From positions 5,855,501-5,919,500 of the forward strand of contig NZ_CP030059.1 of assembly GCF_015291745.1 (NCBI RefSeq): DNA of 64,000 nucleotides, given 5' to 3'. The notes below the pieces were generated by a model that ran no database searches, was not told the DNA's origin, and worked only from the letters and a program-made list of their open reading frames with translations. The DNA is from Bradyrhizobium sp. CCBAU 53351. GTDB taxonomy: Bacteria; Pseudomonadota; Alphaproteobacteria; Rhizobiales; Xanthobacteraceae. The position numbers and the translations under genes are program-made. Within the stretch, counting starts at the first letter, position 1, and every line of letters starts with the position of its first letter. Below, one piece after another: positions 44,997-53,950 of this stretch.

Positions 44997-47900
44997 TCAT
45001 GGATTTTGCGGCGTCAGCACCAGCGGCGGCTTCGGCCTCGGCTTTGCGGGCGGCGGACCCGGGGCAGGCCTGACGTCGATGGCCGGCGGCAGCGGCGCGA
45101 GCTGCTGGCTGGCGAGCGGCGGGCTCGGCGCAGCGGGAGCGGCCTGTGGGGCCTTCGGCGTCGGCGCGGCCTTTGGCTTCAACGGCGCGCGGCGCGGATC
45201 CTGGCCCGGCAGCGGCACATTGGCGGGCGCCTGCTCAGGGGCCGGATCAGGAGACACCAGCGTCGGCAGCGCCGCCGTCGCCGGCGGTGGCTCGCCACGC
45301 TCGATGGCATCCAGCCGGCGCGTCTCGCGGTCGATCGTGCGCACTGCAAGCCAGGACGACAACGGCGCGAGATCGATCGTGCGATTGAGCTTGTCGGGAG
45401 GCCCCGCCGCGAACAGCTGAATCTCCGGCGGAGCGCCGGAGAGGCCGGTCATGATCGGCGTCAGGCTGGCGCGGATGTCGGCCTGGTCGGCGGGAATGTC
45501 GTAGCCGCCGGAAACGATGGCGCGGGCGTTCTTGGCTTCCAGCGGCGTCGCGCCGACCCGCAAGCGGCCATCGCGGATCGTGAACGGAATCTGCGCGGAG
45601 GCCACCGCGATCGGCGCGGCGGCAAGCGCGGGCTCGACCAGCTGCCGCAAGCGGTTGTCGTCTGAGACCTGGCCGCCGTCGCTGGCGCGGATCGCGATCT
45701 CGAAGGCGCGCGGATTGAGGCCGCTGATTTCCGCGGAGTCCAGCGTCACCGTGCCGTTGCCGGCGAGCGCGCCGGTGAGCGCCGCGACGCTGCGGCCCTG
45801 GCTGGTCAACGCCATCTGCACCGAGGCGCGCCCCTTCGGCAGCGCCAGATCGCGGTAGCGCAGCGCCGCCGCATCGACATTGCCGAGCTCGATGCGCGCG
45901 TTCAGAGCAAGGCCATTGGCACCGTTGCGCGCGTCAAAGCTCGCCGACATCTCGCCGCCGCCAACGCCGCCCTTCAGCGCATCGAGCGCGAGCGACTGGC
46001 CGTCGCTGCGGATCGTGCCGCCGAACGGGCGCAGCTCGATGCCGCCGGGCAACGTGCCGCGCAACGCCTGGAAGGCGATCCGGCCGCGCCAGCCGGTGAT
46101 GAGCCCTGCACCCAGGGGTTCGCTCGCATCGTGCCCGGCTGCGCCGATCGCCATCGCGAGCGCCGGCGCCAGATCGAGCGTATCGAGACCGACTTCGCCG
46201 TCGACACTCTTGTCGGAATCCAGCATCACCGCCAGATGGCCGCGCAGATGCGAGCCGGCCGCATTGCCGTCGAGATCGTCGAAGGTCAGGCGATTGCCTG
46301 AAAGCCCGACGCGCGAGGACAGGCTGACGTTCTGCGCCGATTTGTCGGTCCGGCTGACGCCGAGCAGCGGCGCCAGGTTGACGTTGCGCACACGTAAGTT
46401 CACGCTGCCCTTCGGCTCCGACAATTCGACGCTGCCTTGCGCGTCGGCATCCAGCCCGCCGCCGCTGAGCTTTGCACTCACTTGCAACGGCCGCCGCCAG
46501 GCACCGGTCAGCTTGCCCTCGAACTGCGAGGCGCCCTCGCCTGCGGCCACCACGCGATCGAGCCCAAGCAGCGCCAGCAGCGCGCCGGCCTGCGGCGTCG
46601 ACACCTTCGAGTCCAGCGTGAAGTCGCTGCTCTGCAGGCGGTTGAGATCGATGCCGCCGATGGCGGCTGCCGGCATCTGCGCGGCCAGCGTCGCGGTCGC
46701 CTTGAGCTGCGGCGCGTCGAGATCGAGCACGGCGCGGGCATTGCTGCGATCGGCATGCTCGGCATTCTTGTCGAGGCTGAGATCGAGCTTGAGGCGCGTC
46801 GCGCCGGCCAGCGGCGGAAGAGCATCGAAGCGCGCACGGACCGAAGGCGCGAACGGCTCGATCAGCGCGGTGAGCTCGCGCAGCGAATTGGCTGAGGATT
46901 TCAGCGCGAGCTTGCCGGTGGCCTTGGCACGGTCGAAGCTGCCGCTCGCCTCGGTGGTGACGCCGCCGGCCTGACCGAAACGCAGCTGCTCCAGCGACAG
47001 CGATGCGGGGCCGTAGGCAAGCTTGGCCGCGAACGGCCGCAGCTCCTGGCCGGCGGAGATCGCGCGGCCGATGTCGAGCGAAAGTTTTGCTTCTTCCGGC
47101 CACTCGCCTTGCGGTCCCGCGAGCGCGCGCACGAAGCTTGCGGCGGCGTCGAGGTCGAGACGGTCGGCCTTGAGGTCGGCGTCGACCCGCGAGCCCTTGC
47201 TCGCGCCTGACTGCACGAAGGCGATGCGGCCTTCGACGGTGCCGCCTTCGATGTCGGCCTTGAGCTTGTCGACGGCGAGATGATTGGCGGCGACGGTGAC
47301 GTCGCCGGCAAGGCGCAGCGGCCGCGTGCTGCGGCGGTTGATCTCGCTGCGGCCCTGCAGCCAGGCCACCAGCGTATCGGGATCGGAGGATTCGACGGAA
47401 AGACGGCCGCTGAAACTGTCGGCGCCTGGTGTCGCGCCATTGAGCGAGAGCTGCGTCATGCCGGGCGCGCGCAGCTCGAGCCGCTGGAAGGTCCAGGACC
47501 GTCCGTCGGTCTGGAGCTCGGCCGTGATGTTCTGCAGCGGACGGCCGCCGAGCATGATCTGGTCGGAGTTGAACTCGATCTGGGTCGGGATCGGCGCCTG
47601 CGGAATCGCGGCGAGGCCTGCGCGCAGCGCCGGCAGGATGCGCAGCGGCTCGGCATCGTCCTTGTCCGTATTCTTGGCTGCGAGCTTGTCGGCATCGACC
47701 TGCCGCGCCGACAGCACCGCGCGCAGCAGCGGCGAGGCGCCGAATTTGAGGTCGCCGACGCCGCCGAGCTTCAGCGCGCTGTCTTCCGGGCCGAAGTTCG
47801 CATCGATCTGCTCGAACTTGGCACCGGCCGGCTCCGCCTTCAGCTTGGTCGTGAGCTTCCACGGCGTCGGCCCCGCCTCGCCGGCCTTCTTCGCAGCGGG

Positions 47901-48623
47901 CACGGCCAGCGTCAGCGCGCCCTCGAATTTCGGCAAGCGATTGTCGAAGGCGAGCACGCCTTCGAGATCGGCGAGGATGGCGCGCTCGCCGGGATCGATG
48001 TTGAGGTGGAGACGGGTGGCACTGCCGTCGGGGCTCGGACCGGACGAGACGCGGAACGGATAGCGCACCCCGTTGGCGGTGAAGCGGCCGTCGCCGCGCA
48101 CCGAGCCCGCCAGCGAGCGAACGTCGCCGGAGAAGGCGATGTCGTTCAGCTCCAGCGTCGAGCGGCTGGCGGCATCGTGCAGGGCGATGCGGCCGGTGAG
48201 ATTGAGCCGCTCGATGGCCAGCGAGGCCAGATTGAAGGTGCCGCTCGCGGTGGAGGGCAGATCGACCCGCCCCCGCGCATCGAGGCCGAGATCGACCGCC
48301 ATGCCGCCCACCGAAAGCTCGGTGGCGCGCCATTCCCCCCGCATCAGGGAGCTGAGGCTGAACTCGACGTCGAGCTTGTCGGCACGCAGCCGGCCGAGAT
48401 CGTTGTTGCCGCCGAAGGTGACCTGGCGCAGCCGCAGCGTCGGCGCCGGCAACAGCCGCGCGTCAAGCTCCCCAGCGACCCGCACCGGCACGCCGATGAT
48501 CTTGCCAGCCTCCGCCTCGAACTGGGGCCTGAACTGGTTCCAGTCGACGTAGTAAGGCCCGATCAGCGCGGCCAGCAGCGCAATGATGAAGGCAATCGCC
48601 AATCCGAGCAGCGTCGTCTGCAC
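44997..48623 (-). CDS. AsmA family envelope protein
   Basis: A 1,208-residue protein with one N-terminal membrane helix (TTLLGLAIAFIIALLAALIGPYYVDW) and a very long, beta-rich periplasmic body of repeated strands, typical of AsmA-like proteins, which are thought to move or order lipids between envelope membranes. An N-terminal AsmA region begins around RPQFEAEAGKIIGVPVRVAGEL, and an AsmA_2-like C-terminal part is followed by a Pro/Ala-rich tail (about the last 110 residues). I chose the GTG at 48623 because GAGGGGAG is well placed; a TTG at 48641 is the alternative. It stands alone. Confidence 0.88.
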   Translation of the reverse strand: MQTTLLGLAIAFIIALLAALIGPYYVDWNQFRPQFEAEAGKIIGVPVRVAGELDARLLPAPTLRLRQVTFGGNNDLGRLRADKLDVEFSLSSLMRGEWRATELSVGGMAVDLGLDARGRVDLPSTASGTFNLASLAIERLNLTGRIALHDAASRSTLELNDIAFSGDVRSLAGSVRGDGRFTANGVRYPFRVSSGPSPDGSATRLHLNIDPGERAILADLEGVLAFDNRLPKFEGALTLAVPAAKKAGEAGPTPWKLTTKLKAEPAGAKFEQIDANFGPEDSALKLGGVGDLKFGASPLLRAVLSARQVDADKLAAKNTDKDDAEPLRILPALRAGLAAIPQAPIPTQIEFNSDQIMLGGRPLQNITAELQTDGRSWTFQRLELRAPGMTQLSLNGATPGADSFSGRLSVESSDPDTLVAWLQGRSEINRRSTRPLRLAGDVTVAANHLAVDKLKADIEGGTVEGRIAFVQSGASKGSRVDADLKADRLDLDAAASFVRALAGPQGEWPEEAKLSLDIGRAISAGQELRPFAAKLAYGPASLSLEQLRFGQAGGVTTEASGSFDRAKATGKLALKSSANSLRELTALIEPFAPSVRARFDALPPLAGATRLKLDLSLDKNAEHADRSNARAVLDLDAPQLKATATLAAQMPAAAIGGIDLNRLQSSDFTLDSKVSTPQAGALLALLGLDRVVAAGEGASQFEGKLTGAWRRPLQVSAKLSGGGLDADAQGSVELSEPKGSVNLRVRNVNLAPLLGVSRTDKSAQNVSLSSRVGLSGNRLTFDDLDGNAAGSHLRGHLAVMLDSDKSVDGEVGLDTLDLAPALAMAIGAAGHDASEPLGAGLITGWRGRIAFQALRGTLPGGIELRPFGGTIRSDGQSLALDALKGGVGGGEMSASFDARNGANGLALNARIELGNVDAAALRYRDLALPKGRASVQMALTSQGRSVAALTGALAGNGTVTLDSAEISGLNPRAFEIAIRASDGGQVSDDNRLRQLVEPALAAAPIAVASAQIPFTIRDGRLRVGATPLEAKNARAIVSGGYDIPADQADIRASLTPIMTGLSGAPPEIQLFAAGPPDKLNRTIDLAPLSSWLAVRTIDRETRRLDAIERGEPPPATAALPTLVSPDPAPEQAPANVPLPGQDPRRAPLKPKAAPTPKAPQAAPAAPSPPLASQQLAPLPPAIDVRPAPGPPPAKPRPKPPLVLTPQNP

Positions 48624-48767
48624 GGGTCTCCCCTCGGCCAAACCGGCAACCGGACCAAACCCTGGCCTTAGCGGACTTCAGGCGTGCCGGAACAGCCCCT
48701 TATATAGGGGGAAGTGTGGCGAAGTCACAGCGACTGTTGCGCGCGGAGGTTAATGCCCGGGGGTGCC

Positions 48768-50000
48768 TCACCAGCTCGCCGGCAGCCGCTTGAGGCCGCG
48801 CAGCACGAAGGTCGGCCGCCATTCCGGGTTTTCGACGTCGTCGATACGCAAGTCCGGCAGCCGCCGCAGCAGCGTCGCGATGGCGATCTCGGCCTCGATG
48901 CGCGCCAATTGGGCCCCCAGGCAGAAATGGATGCCGCCGCCGAACGACAGCGGCTTCACGTTCGCCCGGGTGACATCGAGCCGGTCCGGCCTGTCAGGGT
49001 AGACCGCCGGATCGCGGTTGGCCGAGCCGAGCAGGCACAGCACGGTCTCCCCCCTGGGGATCCGCTTGCCGCCGAGATCCTCGATATCCTCCAGCGCGAC
49101 GCGGCCGGTCATCTGCACCGAGGAATCGTAGCGCAGAAACTCCTCGATCGCGCCCTCCATCAGCTCGGGCCGCGCCTTGAGCAGCGCGAGCTGGTCCGGA
49201 TTGCGGTGAAGCGCGAGCAGGCCGTTGCCGATCAAATTGACCGTGGTCTCGTGGCCGGCGCCGAACAACAGGATGATGTTGGCGGTCAGCTCCTCATTGG
49301 TAAGCTTGTTGCCGTCTTCCTCGGCCTGCACCAGCTGGGTGGTGAGGTCGTCTCCGGGATTCTTGCGGCGCAGCTCGAACAGCTGCTGGAAATACATCTG
49401 CGCCATCAGGTTGCCCGCGTTGCCCTTCTGGATCTCCTCGGGCGTGAGGGGCACGGGGTCGAGCAGCCGCCCGCCGTCGCCCGAGTTCTTGTAGAAGACC
49501 TCGCGATGGTCCTCGGGGATGCCGAGCATGTCGCAGATGATGGTGACGGGCAGGCGGAAGGCGAAATCCTCGATCAGGTCCATGTGGCCGCGGTCGATCA
49601 CGGCATCGATCGCCTGGTCGACGACCTGCTGGATGCGGGGCCGCATGTCCTCGACGCGGCGCGCGGTGAAGGCCTTCACGACGAGGCCGCGCAGGCGGGT
49701 GTGATCGGGCGGATCGGCCTGCAGCATCCAGTGGCTCATGCTGCGGAACACCGGCTCGTCCATGATCTTGTCGCTGTAGCGGCGCTTGGAGCGCTCGACG
49801 AAGTCCTTGCCGAAGCGCTTGTCGCGCATCACCAGGCTGACGTCGGCATGGCGGCTGGTAACGAACTGGCCGAACGGCGTCACATGGACCGGATCGATCC
49901 TGCGCAGCCGGTCGTAATGCGGATAGGGATCGCGGATGAAATCCGGCGAGAGCGGGTTGAACAGCGGCGCGCCGCCGGCGCCTTGCACGTGCTCGTTCAT
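48768..50000 (-). CDS. cytochrome P450
   Basis: A 410-residue soluble bacterial P450. The haem loop with the Cys ligand is FGGGIHFCLGAQLARIE, the I-helix oxygen motif FGAGHETTVN, and the ExxR motif lies in IEEFLRYDSSV. It oxidises an unknown small molecule and needs ferredoxin and reductase partners that are not encoded nearby. GAGG precedes the ATG at 50000. It is divergent from a TetR gene across a 26-bp perfect inverted repeat, so it is probably induced by its own substrate through that repressor. Confidence 0.93.
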   Translation of the reverse strand: MNEHVQGAGGAPLFNPLSPDFIRDPYPHYDRLRRIDPVHVTPFGQFVTSRHADVSLVMRDKRFGKDFVERSKRRYSDKIMDEPVFRSMSHWMLQADPPDHTRLRGLVVKAFTARRVEDMRPRIQQVVDQAIDAVIDRGHMDLIEDFAFRLPVTIICDMLGIPEDHREVFYKNSGDGGRLLDPVPLTPEEIQKGNAGNLMAQMYFQQLFELRRKNPGDDLTTQLVQAEEDGNKLTNEELTANIILLFGAGHETTVNLIGNGLLALHRNPDQLALLKARPELMEGAIEEFLRYDSSVQMTGRVALEDIEDLGGKRIPRGETVLCLLGSANRDPAVYPDRPDRLDVTRANVKPLSFGGGIHFCLGAQLARIEAEIAIATLLRRLPDLRIDDVENPEWRPTFVLRGLKRLPASW

Positions 50001-50083
50001 GGTGACCTCAAATCGGTTGCCGCATGACACGAATACGCCGAGCGCAGCCGCACTGCCCGGCGTAACCATCCCTCGAAATTATA

Positions 50084-50109
50084 AACTCGATACATTGTTG
50101 TATCGAGTT
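50084..50109. promoter_or_regulatory. TetR operator between P450 and its regulator
   Basis: AACTCGATACA-TTGT-TGTATCGAGTT is a perfect 11-bp inverted repeat. It begins 84 bp before the P450 start and ends 24 bp before the TetR start, a layout that allows one site to control both genes. Confidence 0.8.
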
Positions 50110-50132
50110 GCATTCTGCCCTACCCTCGTCCG

Positions 50133-50759
50133 ATGTCAAGGGTGAGAACCAGGCCGACCAGGGACGATACGCGCGACAAATTGTTCGAAGCGGCCGCGCG
50201 CGTGTTCGAGGAGGACGGCATCGGCGGCGCCAGCATCGAGGCGATCGCGGCGGCGGCAGGCTTCACCCGCGGCGCGTTCTATTCGAACTTCAAAAGCAAG
50301 GACGAGCTGATCATCGCCATGCTCGAGAACCATGTCGAGCAGTCGATCCGGCGCAACATGGACATCCTCGCCGAGCACGACAATCTCGACGATTTCATCG
50401 ACGCGTTGAAGACGATGGACCGCAGCAAGCAGGATCCGCTCGGCCGTTCGCCGCTGCTGCACATCGAGATGATCCTGTTCGTCGCGCGCGCCGAGAAGCG
50501 CCGGCCAGAACTTGCCAAACGTCTGCGCGCGCGGCGCAAGCTGATCGCCGACATCGTCGAGGCCACGTTGAGAAGCAACGGACGCAACACCAATCTGAAC
50601 CCGCCCTGGATGGCGTCGGTGGTGCTGGCGCTGGAAGACGGCTTTCGCCTGCACCGGCTGATCGATCCCGAGACGACGCCGGCCGACAGTTTTCTGCGTG
50701 CGATCACCGATCTCAGGCGCAGGACGGGGTTGGCGTCGAGCCAGGGCGAAGCGTCGTAA
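50133..50759 (+). CDS. TetR/AcrR family regulator
   Basis: A 208-residue repressor with the N-terminal helix-turn-helix FEEDGIGGASIEAIAAAAGFTRGAFYSNFKSKDEL (about residues 26-60). The C-terminal ligand domain resembles the TetR_C group that often controls oxidative or efflux genes. Divergent from the P450 gene; the palindrome at 50084-50109 is the obvious operator. Ligand unknown, likely the P450 substrate or a related compound. Confidence 0.88.
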   Translation: MSRVRTRPTRDDTRDKLFEAAARVFEEDGIGGASIEAIAAAAGFTRGAFYSNFKSKDELIIAMLENHVEQSIRRNMDILAEHDNLDDFIDALKTMDRSKQDPLGRSPLLHIEMILFVARAEKRRPELAKRLRARRKLIADIVEATLRSNGRNTNLNPPWMASVVLALEDGFRLHRLIDPETTPADSFLRAITDLRRRTGLASSQGEAS

Positions 50760-50884
50760 GGCGCGAGCCGGCGTTGTCCTGCATGCGGCGGACCGGGCGG
50801 TGAGTGCGGCCTTCCAGTCGCTGCGAGCACGAGCCTTGTCGTTAGCAGCGCGCGGCCGGATCCCGATTCCGCGCCAGCTCGTTC

Positions 50885-51229
50885 CTATTTCTTCTTTGCA
50901 GGTCCGAAATCCGGCTGCCAGGCGGCTTCCTTGCGGCTCGGAGCCGCGGCGATGACCTTGGACTTTTCCTTCTTCGGCTTCTTGGCTTCGCGATTGTTGC
51001 GTTGCTGACCCTTTGCCATGCCACTCTCCTCTGTAGGTTCAAGTTCGTCGAATTCATCCGGCTGAAGCACCCGTCCGCGCGGGGTGCAGACCCTGACGTC
51101 CATGTAGCCTTCGCGCAGCAGCTTTCGGGCAAGGCGTAGCGCAACCGTCGCATTGCCGCGGCCGAGATTGGAACTACCGTATTCGTTGGTCCCGCTGACC
51201 AGATACGGCACGCGGGTCGGCCTAGCCAT
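50885..51229 (-). CDS. small hypothetical protein with internal second start
   Basis: A 114-residue protein in two parts. Residues 1-70 are compact (MARPTRVPYLVSGTNEYGSS and on). From Met71 it becomes a Lys-rich tail (MAKGQQRNNREAKKPKKEK) that resembles a stand-alone small protein common in Bradyrhizobium, as I recall. GAGGAGAG lies just before Met71 (start at 51019), so the tail could also be made alone. The two parts may be a fusion of small genes. The start overlaps the stop of the small membrane peptide gene by eight bases. Function unknown. Confidence 0.6.
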   Translation of the reverse strand: MARPTRVPYLVSGTNEYGSSNLGRGNATVALRLARKLLREGYMDVRVCTPRGRVLQPDEFDELEPTEESGMAKGQQRNNREAKKPKKEKSKVIAAAPSRKEAAWQPDFGPAKKK

Positions 51230-51320
51230 TTAGAAGGGCCGCGGCGCACACCAGAAGCAGAAGAAACAACGGAACGATCACCGGCGGCACGATCCATTCC
51301 GAGATCTGAACACGCGACAT
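51222..51320 (-). CDS. 32-residue single-helix membrane peptide
   Basis: MSRVQISEWI, then a hydrophobic helix (VIVPLFLLLLVCAAALL) ending NG and TAG. AGGAG lies six bases before the ATG at 51320, and the stop overlaps the next gene's start by eight bases, so the two are probably translated together. It is too small to assign. The ribosome site, the hydrophobic run and the coupling argue that it is real. Confidence 0.55.
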   Translation of the reverse strand: MSRVQISEWIVPPVIVPLFLLLLVCAAALLNG

Positions 51321-51582
51321 CGAACGCTCCTGCGAAGCCTTCGGCGGGAGCACACGTGACCCTCAGTCACCGGTCGAAGCCGTTGAGACGTGCGGTGATG
51401 GCCGCGACCTTACGCCCGCACTGACGCGATAGCGAGCGCTAAATGCCTCGCGGGCGTCTATCGCGCCGTGACACTGTCGTTCTCGGCGCGGTGACGATAG
51501 TGCTGGCTATTGCCGCGCCAGGAGCGCATGCTCGCGGGCAGCCGGCACCGGTTGGGGCTTCACTTGCGAAAGGCAGGCGTGC
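51321..51582. other. intergenic region without recognised gene
   Basis: About 260 bp between two divergent sets of small genes. No frame with a good ribosome site was found apart from the flanking genes; promoters for both directions are expected here. Confidence 0.45.
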
Positions 51583-51849
51583 ATGACCATCCGCTCGCGG
51601 CGAGAAACCGTTACGTTCAGGCATCCGTTCCGCATGCGCGGCATCGACCGCGTCTTGCCGGCCGGCGCCTATGAGGTCGTCACTGACGAGGAGGCGATCG
51701 AGGGCCTGACCTTTGCCGCCTATCGCCGCGTCGCCACGATGATCACCGTGCCCGCCGAAGGCGCGGGCGGCATCATGGAGATGCTGCCGATCGGCTCGAT
51801 CGATCTTGCGAACGCGCAAGCCGCAGACGCGAGCATCGCCAATGACTGA
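51583..51849 (+). CDS. small hypothetical protein
   Basis: An 88-residue protein, MTIRSRRETVTFRHPFRMRG and on, with a mixed pattern in the middle (GAYEVVTDEEAIEGLTFAAYRRVATMITVP) that suggests a small beta-rich domain. GGCAGG lies upstream of the ATG. Its stop overlaps the start of the next gene by eight bases. I recall similar small genes in Bradyrhizobium but know of no function. Confidence 0.65.
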   Translation: MTIRSRRETVTFRHPFRMRGIDRVLPAGAYEVVTDEEAIEGLTFAAYRRVATMITVPAEGAGGIMEMLPIGSIDLANAQAADASIAND

Positions 51850-52138
51850 TCATACCGTGGATCTCGACAAGCACCGCGGCATGGCCGCACAGAAGGCCAC
51901 CGACCTGCGCCGCGCGCTGGCGGAGGTCGAAGCCAACACCAGAGAGCTGCGCGAGCGCGAGGCCGATCTCGAGCACCGCATGATGACGGTGCCCGCCGCG
52001 TCCTGGTCGGAGGCCGCGGTGAAGGCGCGCCATTTGCTCAACCTCTACGCCGCGAGCCTGCCCACCGAGGACACGCGCCACCGCGCGCTGGTGACGGCGC
52101 TGCTCGATGATTTCGCCCGGCTGTCGGGGGAGAGCTGA
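51842..52138 (+). CDS. small coiled-coil hypothetical protein
   Basis: A 98-residue, strongly helical protein; residues 12-50 (AAQKATDLRRALAEVEANTR and following) have heptad-like Leu/Ala spacing of a coiled coil. It ends ALLDDFARLSGES. Translationally coupled to the gene before it by an eight-base overlap. Function unknown. Confidence 0.65.
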   Translation: MTDHTVDLDKHRGMAAQKATDLRRALAEVEANTRELREREADLEHRMMTVPAASWSEAAVKARHLLNLYAASLPTEDTRHRALVTALLDDFARLSGES

Positions 52139-52260
52139 GGCGAACGACCGCCGCCTGCATTCCCAACGCGCGCCATGCGCGGCGGGAACGCAGGCGGCCG
52201 GTCACTCGCGGTGATTTGAGGGGCGCGATCGTGCCTGGCGATCACGCAACGGAGCAAACC

Positions 52261-52539
52261 ATGACGTTGACGAGCGGCTGCTTCATCAGCCACGAATACG
52301 ACCGGATGGTCGTCCGGTTCTCGATGCATGACGGCACCAGGGAGGTTCCCTGCGCCATCTCGACCTCCGCGATGGATGATCTCGAGCGTGGGCCGCAGGT
52401 CAGGCCCGAGCAGCGAGAGGCTCAGTTCACCCGCCTGCGGGATCGCATCGAAGCACGCGCGGCGAGCAAATATCGCGCGACGGAGTTCGAAGGCACCCCG
52501 CCGGGCATCGTGCTGCGTGGCATCGATTTCAGGACATAG
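52261..52539 (+). CDS. DUF1488 family small protein
   Basis: A 92-residue protein with the DUF1488 pattern YDRMVVRFSMHDGTREVPCAIS and the end FRLRDRIEARAASKY-like helix followed by VLRGIDF. GGAG lies before the ATG at 52261. Function unknown; the family is widespread in Proteobacteria as short stand-alone genes. Confidence 0.7.
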   Translation: MTLTSGCFISHEYDRMVVRFSMHDGTREVPCAISTSAMDDLERGPQVRPEQREAQFTRLRDRIEARAASKYRATEFEGTPPGIVLRGIDFRT

Positions 52540-52627
52540 GGGACGGCGCAACGGCGCAACGGCGGATGTGCGGCGGAAGGACCGATGTCGTCGCGGTCCC
52601 ATGATCGCAGCCAACCCGAGGTCGTCT

Positions 52628-52903
52628 CTACTCGGCCTTTGCCTTGATCGCCGGCAAGGGCGGCTTGCGTTCAAAGGGTTTCTTTTTCGGCGGCGCGGGC
52701 AGCAATCCCTCTCTGATCGCCTGCTTGCGGGCAAGCTTGCGGGCGCGACGAATGGCTTCGGATTTCTCGCGAGTCTTTTTCTCCGACGGCTTTTCATAGG
52801 AACGCCGCTGCTTCATTTCGCGGAAGACGCCCTCGCGCTGCATCTTCTTTTTGAGCACACGGAGCGCTTGGTCAACATTGTTGTCTCTGACGAGTACTTG
52901 CAA
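52628..52903 (-). CDS. rpsU: 30S ribosomal protein S21
   Basis: A 91-residue S21 starting from TTG ([25 protein letters not shown]), with GGGAGAA well placed upstream. The conserved basic middle [27 protein letters not shown] is intact, and a Lys/Pro-rich tail follows, as in other Alphaproteobacteria. The frame is open upstream to 53092 but that part is not S21-like. It lies among small stress-type genes, divergent from the cold-shock gene. Confidence 0.93.
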   Translation of the reverse strand: MQVLVRDNNVDQALRVLKKKMQREGVFREMKQRRSYEKPSEKKTREKSEAIRRARKLARKQAIREGLLPAPPKKKPFERKPPLPAIKAKAE

Positions 52904-53186
52904 TTGGTTCTCCCTGCTGGGGGGCTGCATATGCGACACGTCCTGCAGGGCAGCCCATTGCGCAGGAGTCTCATTGCGATTTTGGAGGACGGTAGCGGCG
53001 ACACTCGTCGCGGCCTCGGATGAGCTGATCTGCTTGTCACAGCGATGCAGCTTCGTGGCGTGAACGTGACCACTGTCGTACAGCGCTGTCAATCGCTAAG
53101 GTCCCTGCTTGCGAGGTCGACGGACGCAAAGCGCCGCGATCGGAGCCGACGACATGCCTCGCAGGAAAACAAATCGGCCCCACTCC

Positions 53187-53214
53187 TTGCAAAATCGTGA
53201 AAACCATATATATT
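53187..53214 (+). promoter_or_regulatory. candidate housekeeping promoter of the cold-shock gene
   Basis: TTGCAA and TATATT separated by 16 bp. It would give a 5' leader of about 120 bases before the cold-shock ATG, with GC-rich fold-back stretches near 53300-53330. Long leaders are usual for regulated csp genes. Confidence 0.4.
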
Positions 53215-53342
53215 GGCCTGGTTCGATTAGCCGCTGTGCCTTGTTGAATGCGCCCGCGGGCTCCTTTTCCAGAGACATCGACGAAGTTGAAGATAACGCG
53301 CGATTGTTGCGCGGAATGCGCTTGCGCGCTTTGGAGAAGAAA

Positions 53343-53552
53343 ATGGCAACAGGTACTGTCAAGTGGTTCAACGGCCAAAAGGGCTTCGGTTTCATTCAGC
53401 CAAGCGACGGCAGCAATGATGTGTTCGTTCACATCAGCGCAGTCGAGAGAGCTGGCCTTGCCGGTCTCGCAGAAGGCCAAAAGGTCAACTTCGAGGCCAA
53501 GACCGACAAGATGCGAGGCAAAGTCAGCGCCGAGAACCTCTCGCTGGCTTGA
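53343..53552 (+). CDS. cold-shock domain protein
   Basis: A 69-residue CspA-type RNA chaperone. RNP1 is [10 protein letters not shown] and RNP2 is DVFVHIS; the end [11 protein letters not shown] is typical. GGAGAAG precedes the ATG at 53343. A perfect 13-bp terminator follows. It melts RNA structure in cold or stress. The long leader suggests post-transcriptional control. Confidence 0.95.
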   Translation: MATGTVKWFNGQKGFGFIQPSDGSNDVFVHISAVERAGLAGLAEGQKVNFEAKTDKMRGKVSAENLSLA

Positions 53553-53594
53553 TATCGTGGCGCCGTTTCACGGATGTACTGAAACGGCCGCCCT

Positions 53595-53622
53595 ACCCGC
53601 TCAATCCCAGGATTGAGCGGGT
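53595..53622 (+). terminator. terminator of the cold-shock gene
   Basis: ACCCGCTCAATCC and GGATTGAGCGGGT form a perfect 13-bp stem with a two-base loop, followed by TTTAGT, 43 bp after the stop. Confidence 0.8.
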
Positions 53623-53649
53623 TTAGTCGTTTACGGAGCCGGGTGAACG

Positions 53650-53892
53650 ATGGGCACAAAGAAGACGGCAGAACCATCAGCCGAAAGCGTTGCGCGATCC
53701 GATCGGCGGCGTTTGGCCGCTGAAGAGGGCGTGCGGGCCATGGCTGACGCCGAAAGGCAGGCCATCGACGTTCGCAAGAACATGGCGCGGCTCCGAGCTG
53801 CGCGCGAGGCCAAGGAGGCGGCTGACGAAGCTGTTCGGCTCGCTTTGCCCCCACCGGCGCTCAAGAAGCGTTCGAAGAAGCCGACGCGGTAA
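53650..53892 (+). CDS. small charged hypothetical protein
   Basis: An 80-residue, helical, Ala/Arg/Lys-rich protein (ERQAIDVRKNMARLRAAREA in the middle; basic tail LKKRSKKPTR). The ATG at 53650 follows GGGTGAACG. I do not recognise a domain. It starts shortly after the cold-shock terminator, so it has its own promoter. Confidence 0.55.
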   Translation: MGTKKTAEPSAESVARSDRRRLAAEEGVRAMADAERQAIDVRKNMARLRAAREAKEAADEAVRLALPPPALKKRSKKPTR

Positions 53893-53950
53893 TCGTCTTC
53901 AAGACGCCGCCGAATTGAGGGGGCCGATCCCATGCCGGAGAGTGCAGATC

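Noticed and set aside
45934..48333. A 799-codon minus-strand frame within the AsmA-like gene
   Set aside because: Same strand, different frame; Arg-rich shadow of the AsmA frame, which has a membrane anchor and family pattern.
51439..51819. A minus-strand frame opposite the 88-residue small gene
   Set aside because: The plus-strand gene has a better ribosome site and is coupled to its neighbour; the antisense frame is not protein-like.
53037..53480. A minus-strand frame over the cold-shock gene
   Set aside because: Shadow of a highly conserved cold-shock coding sequence.
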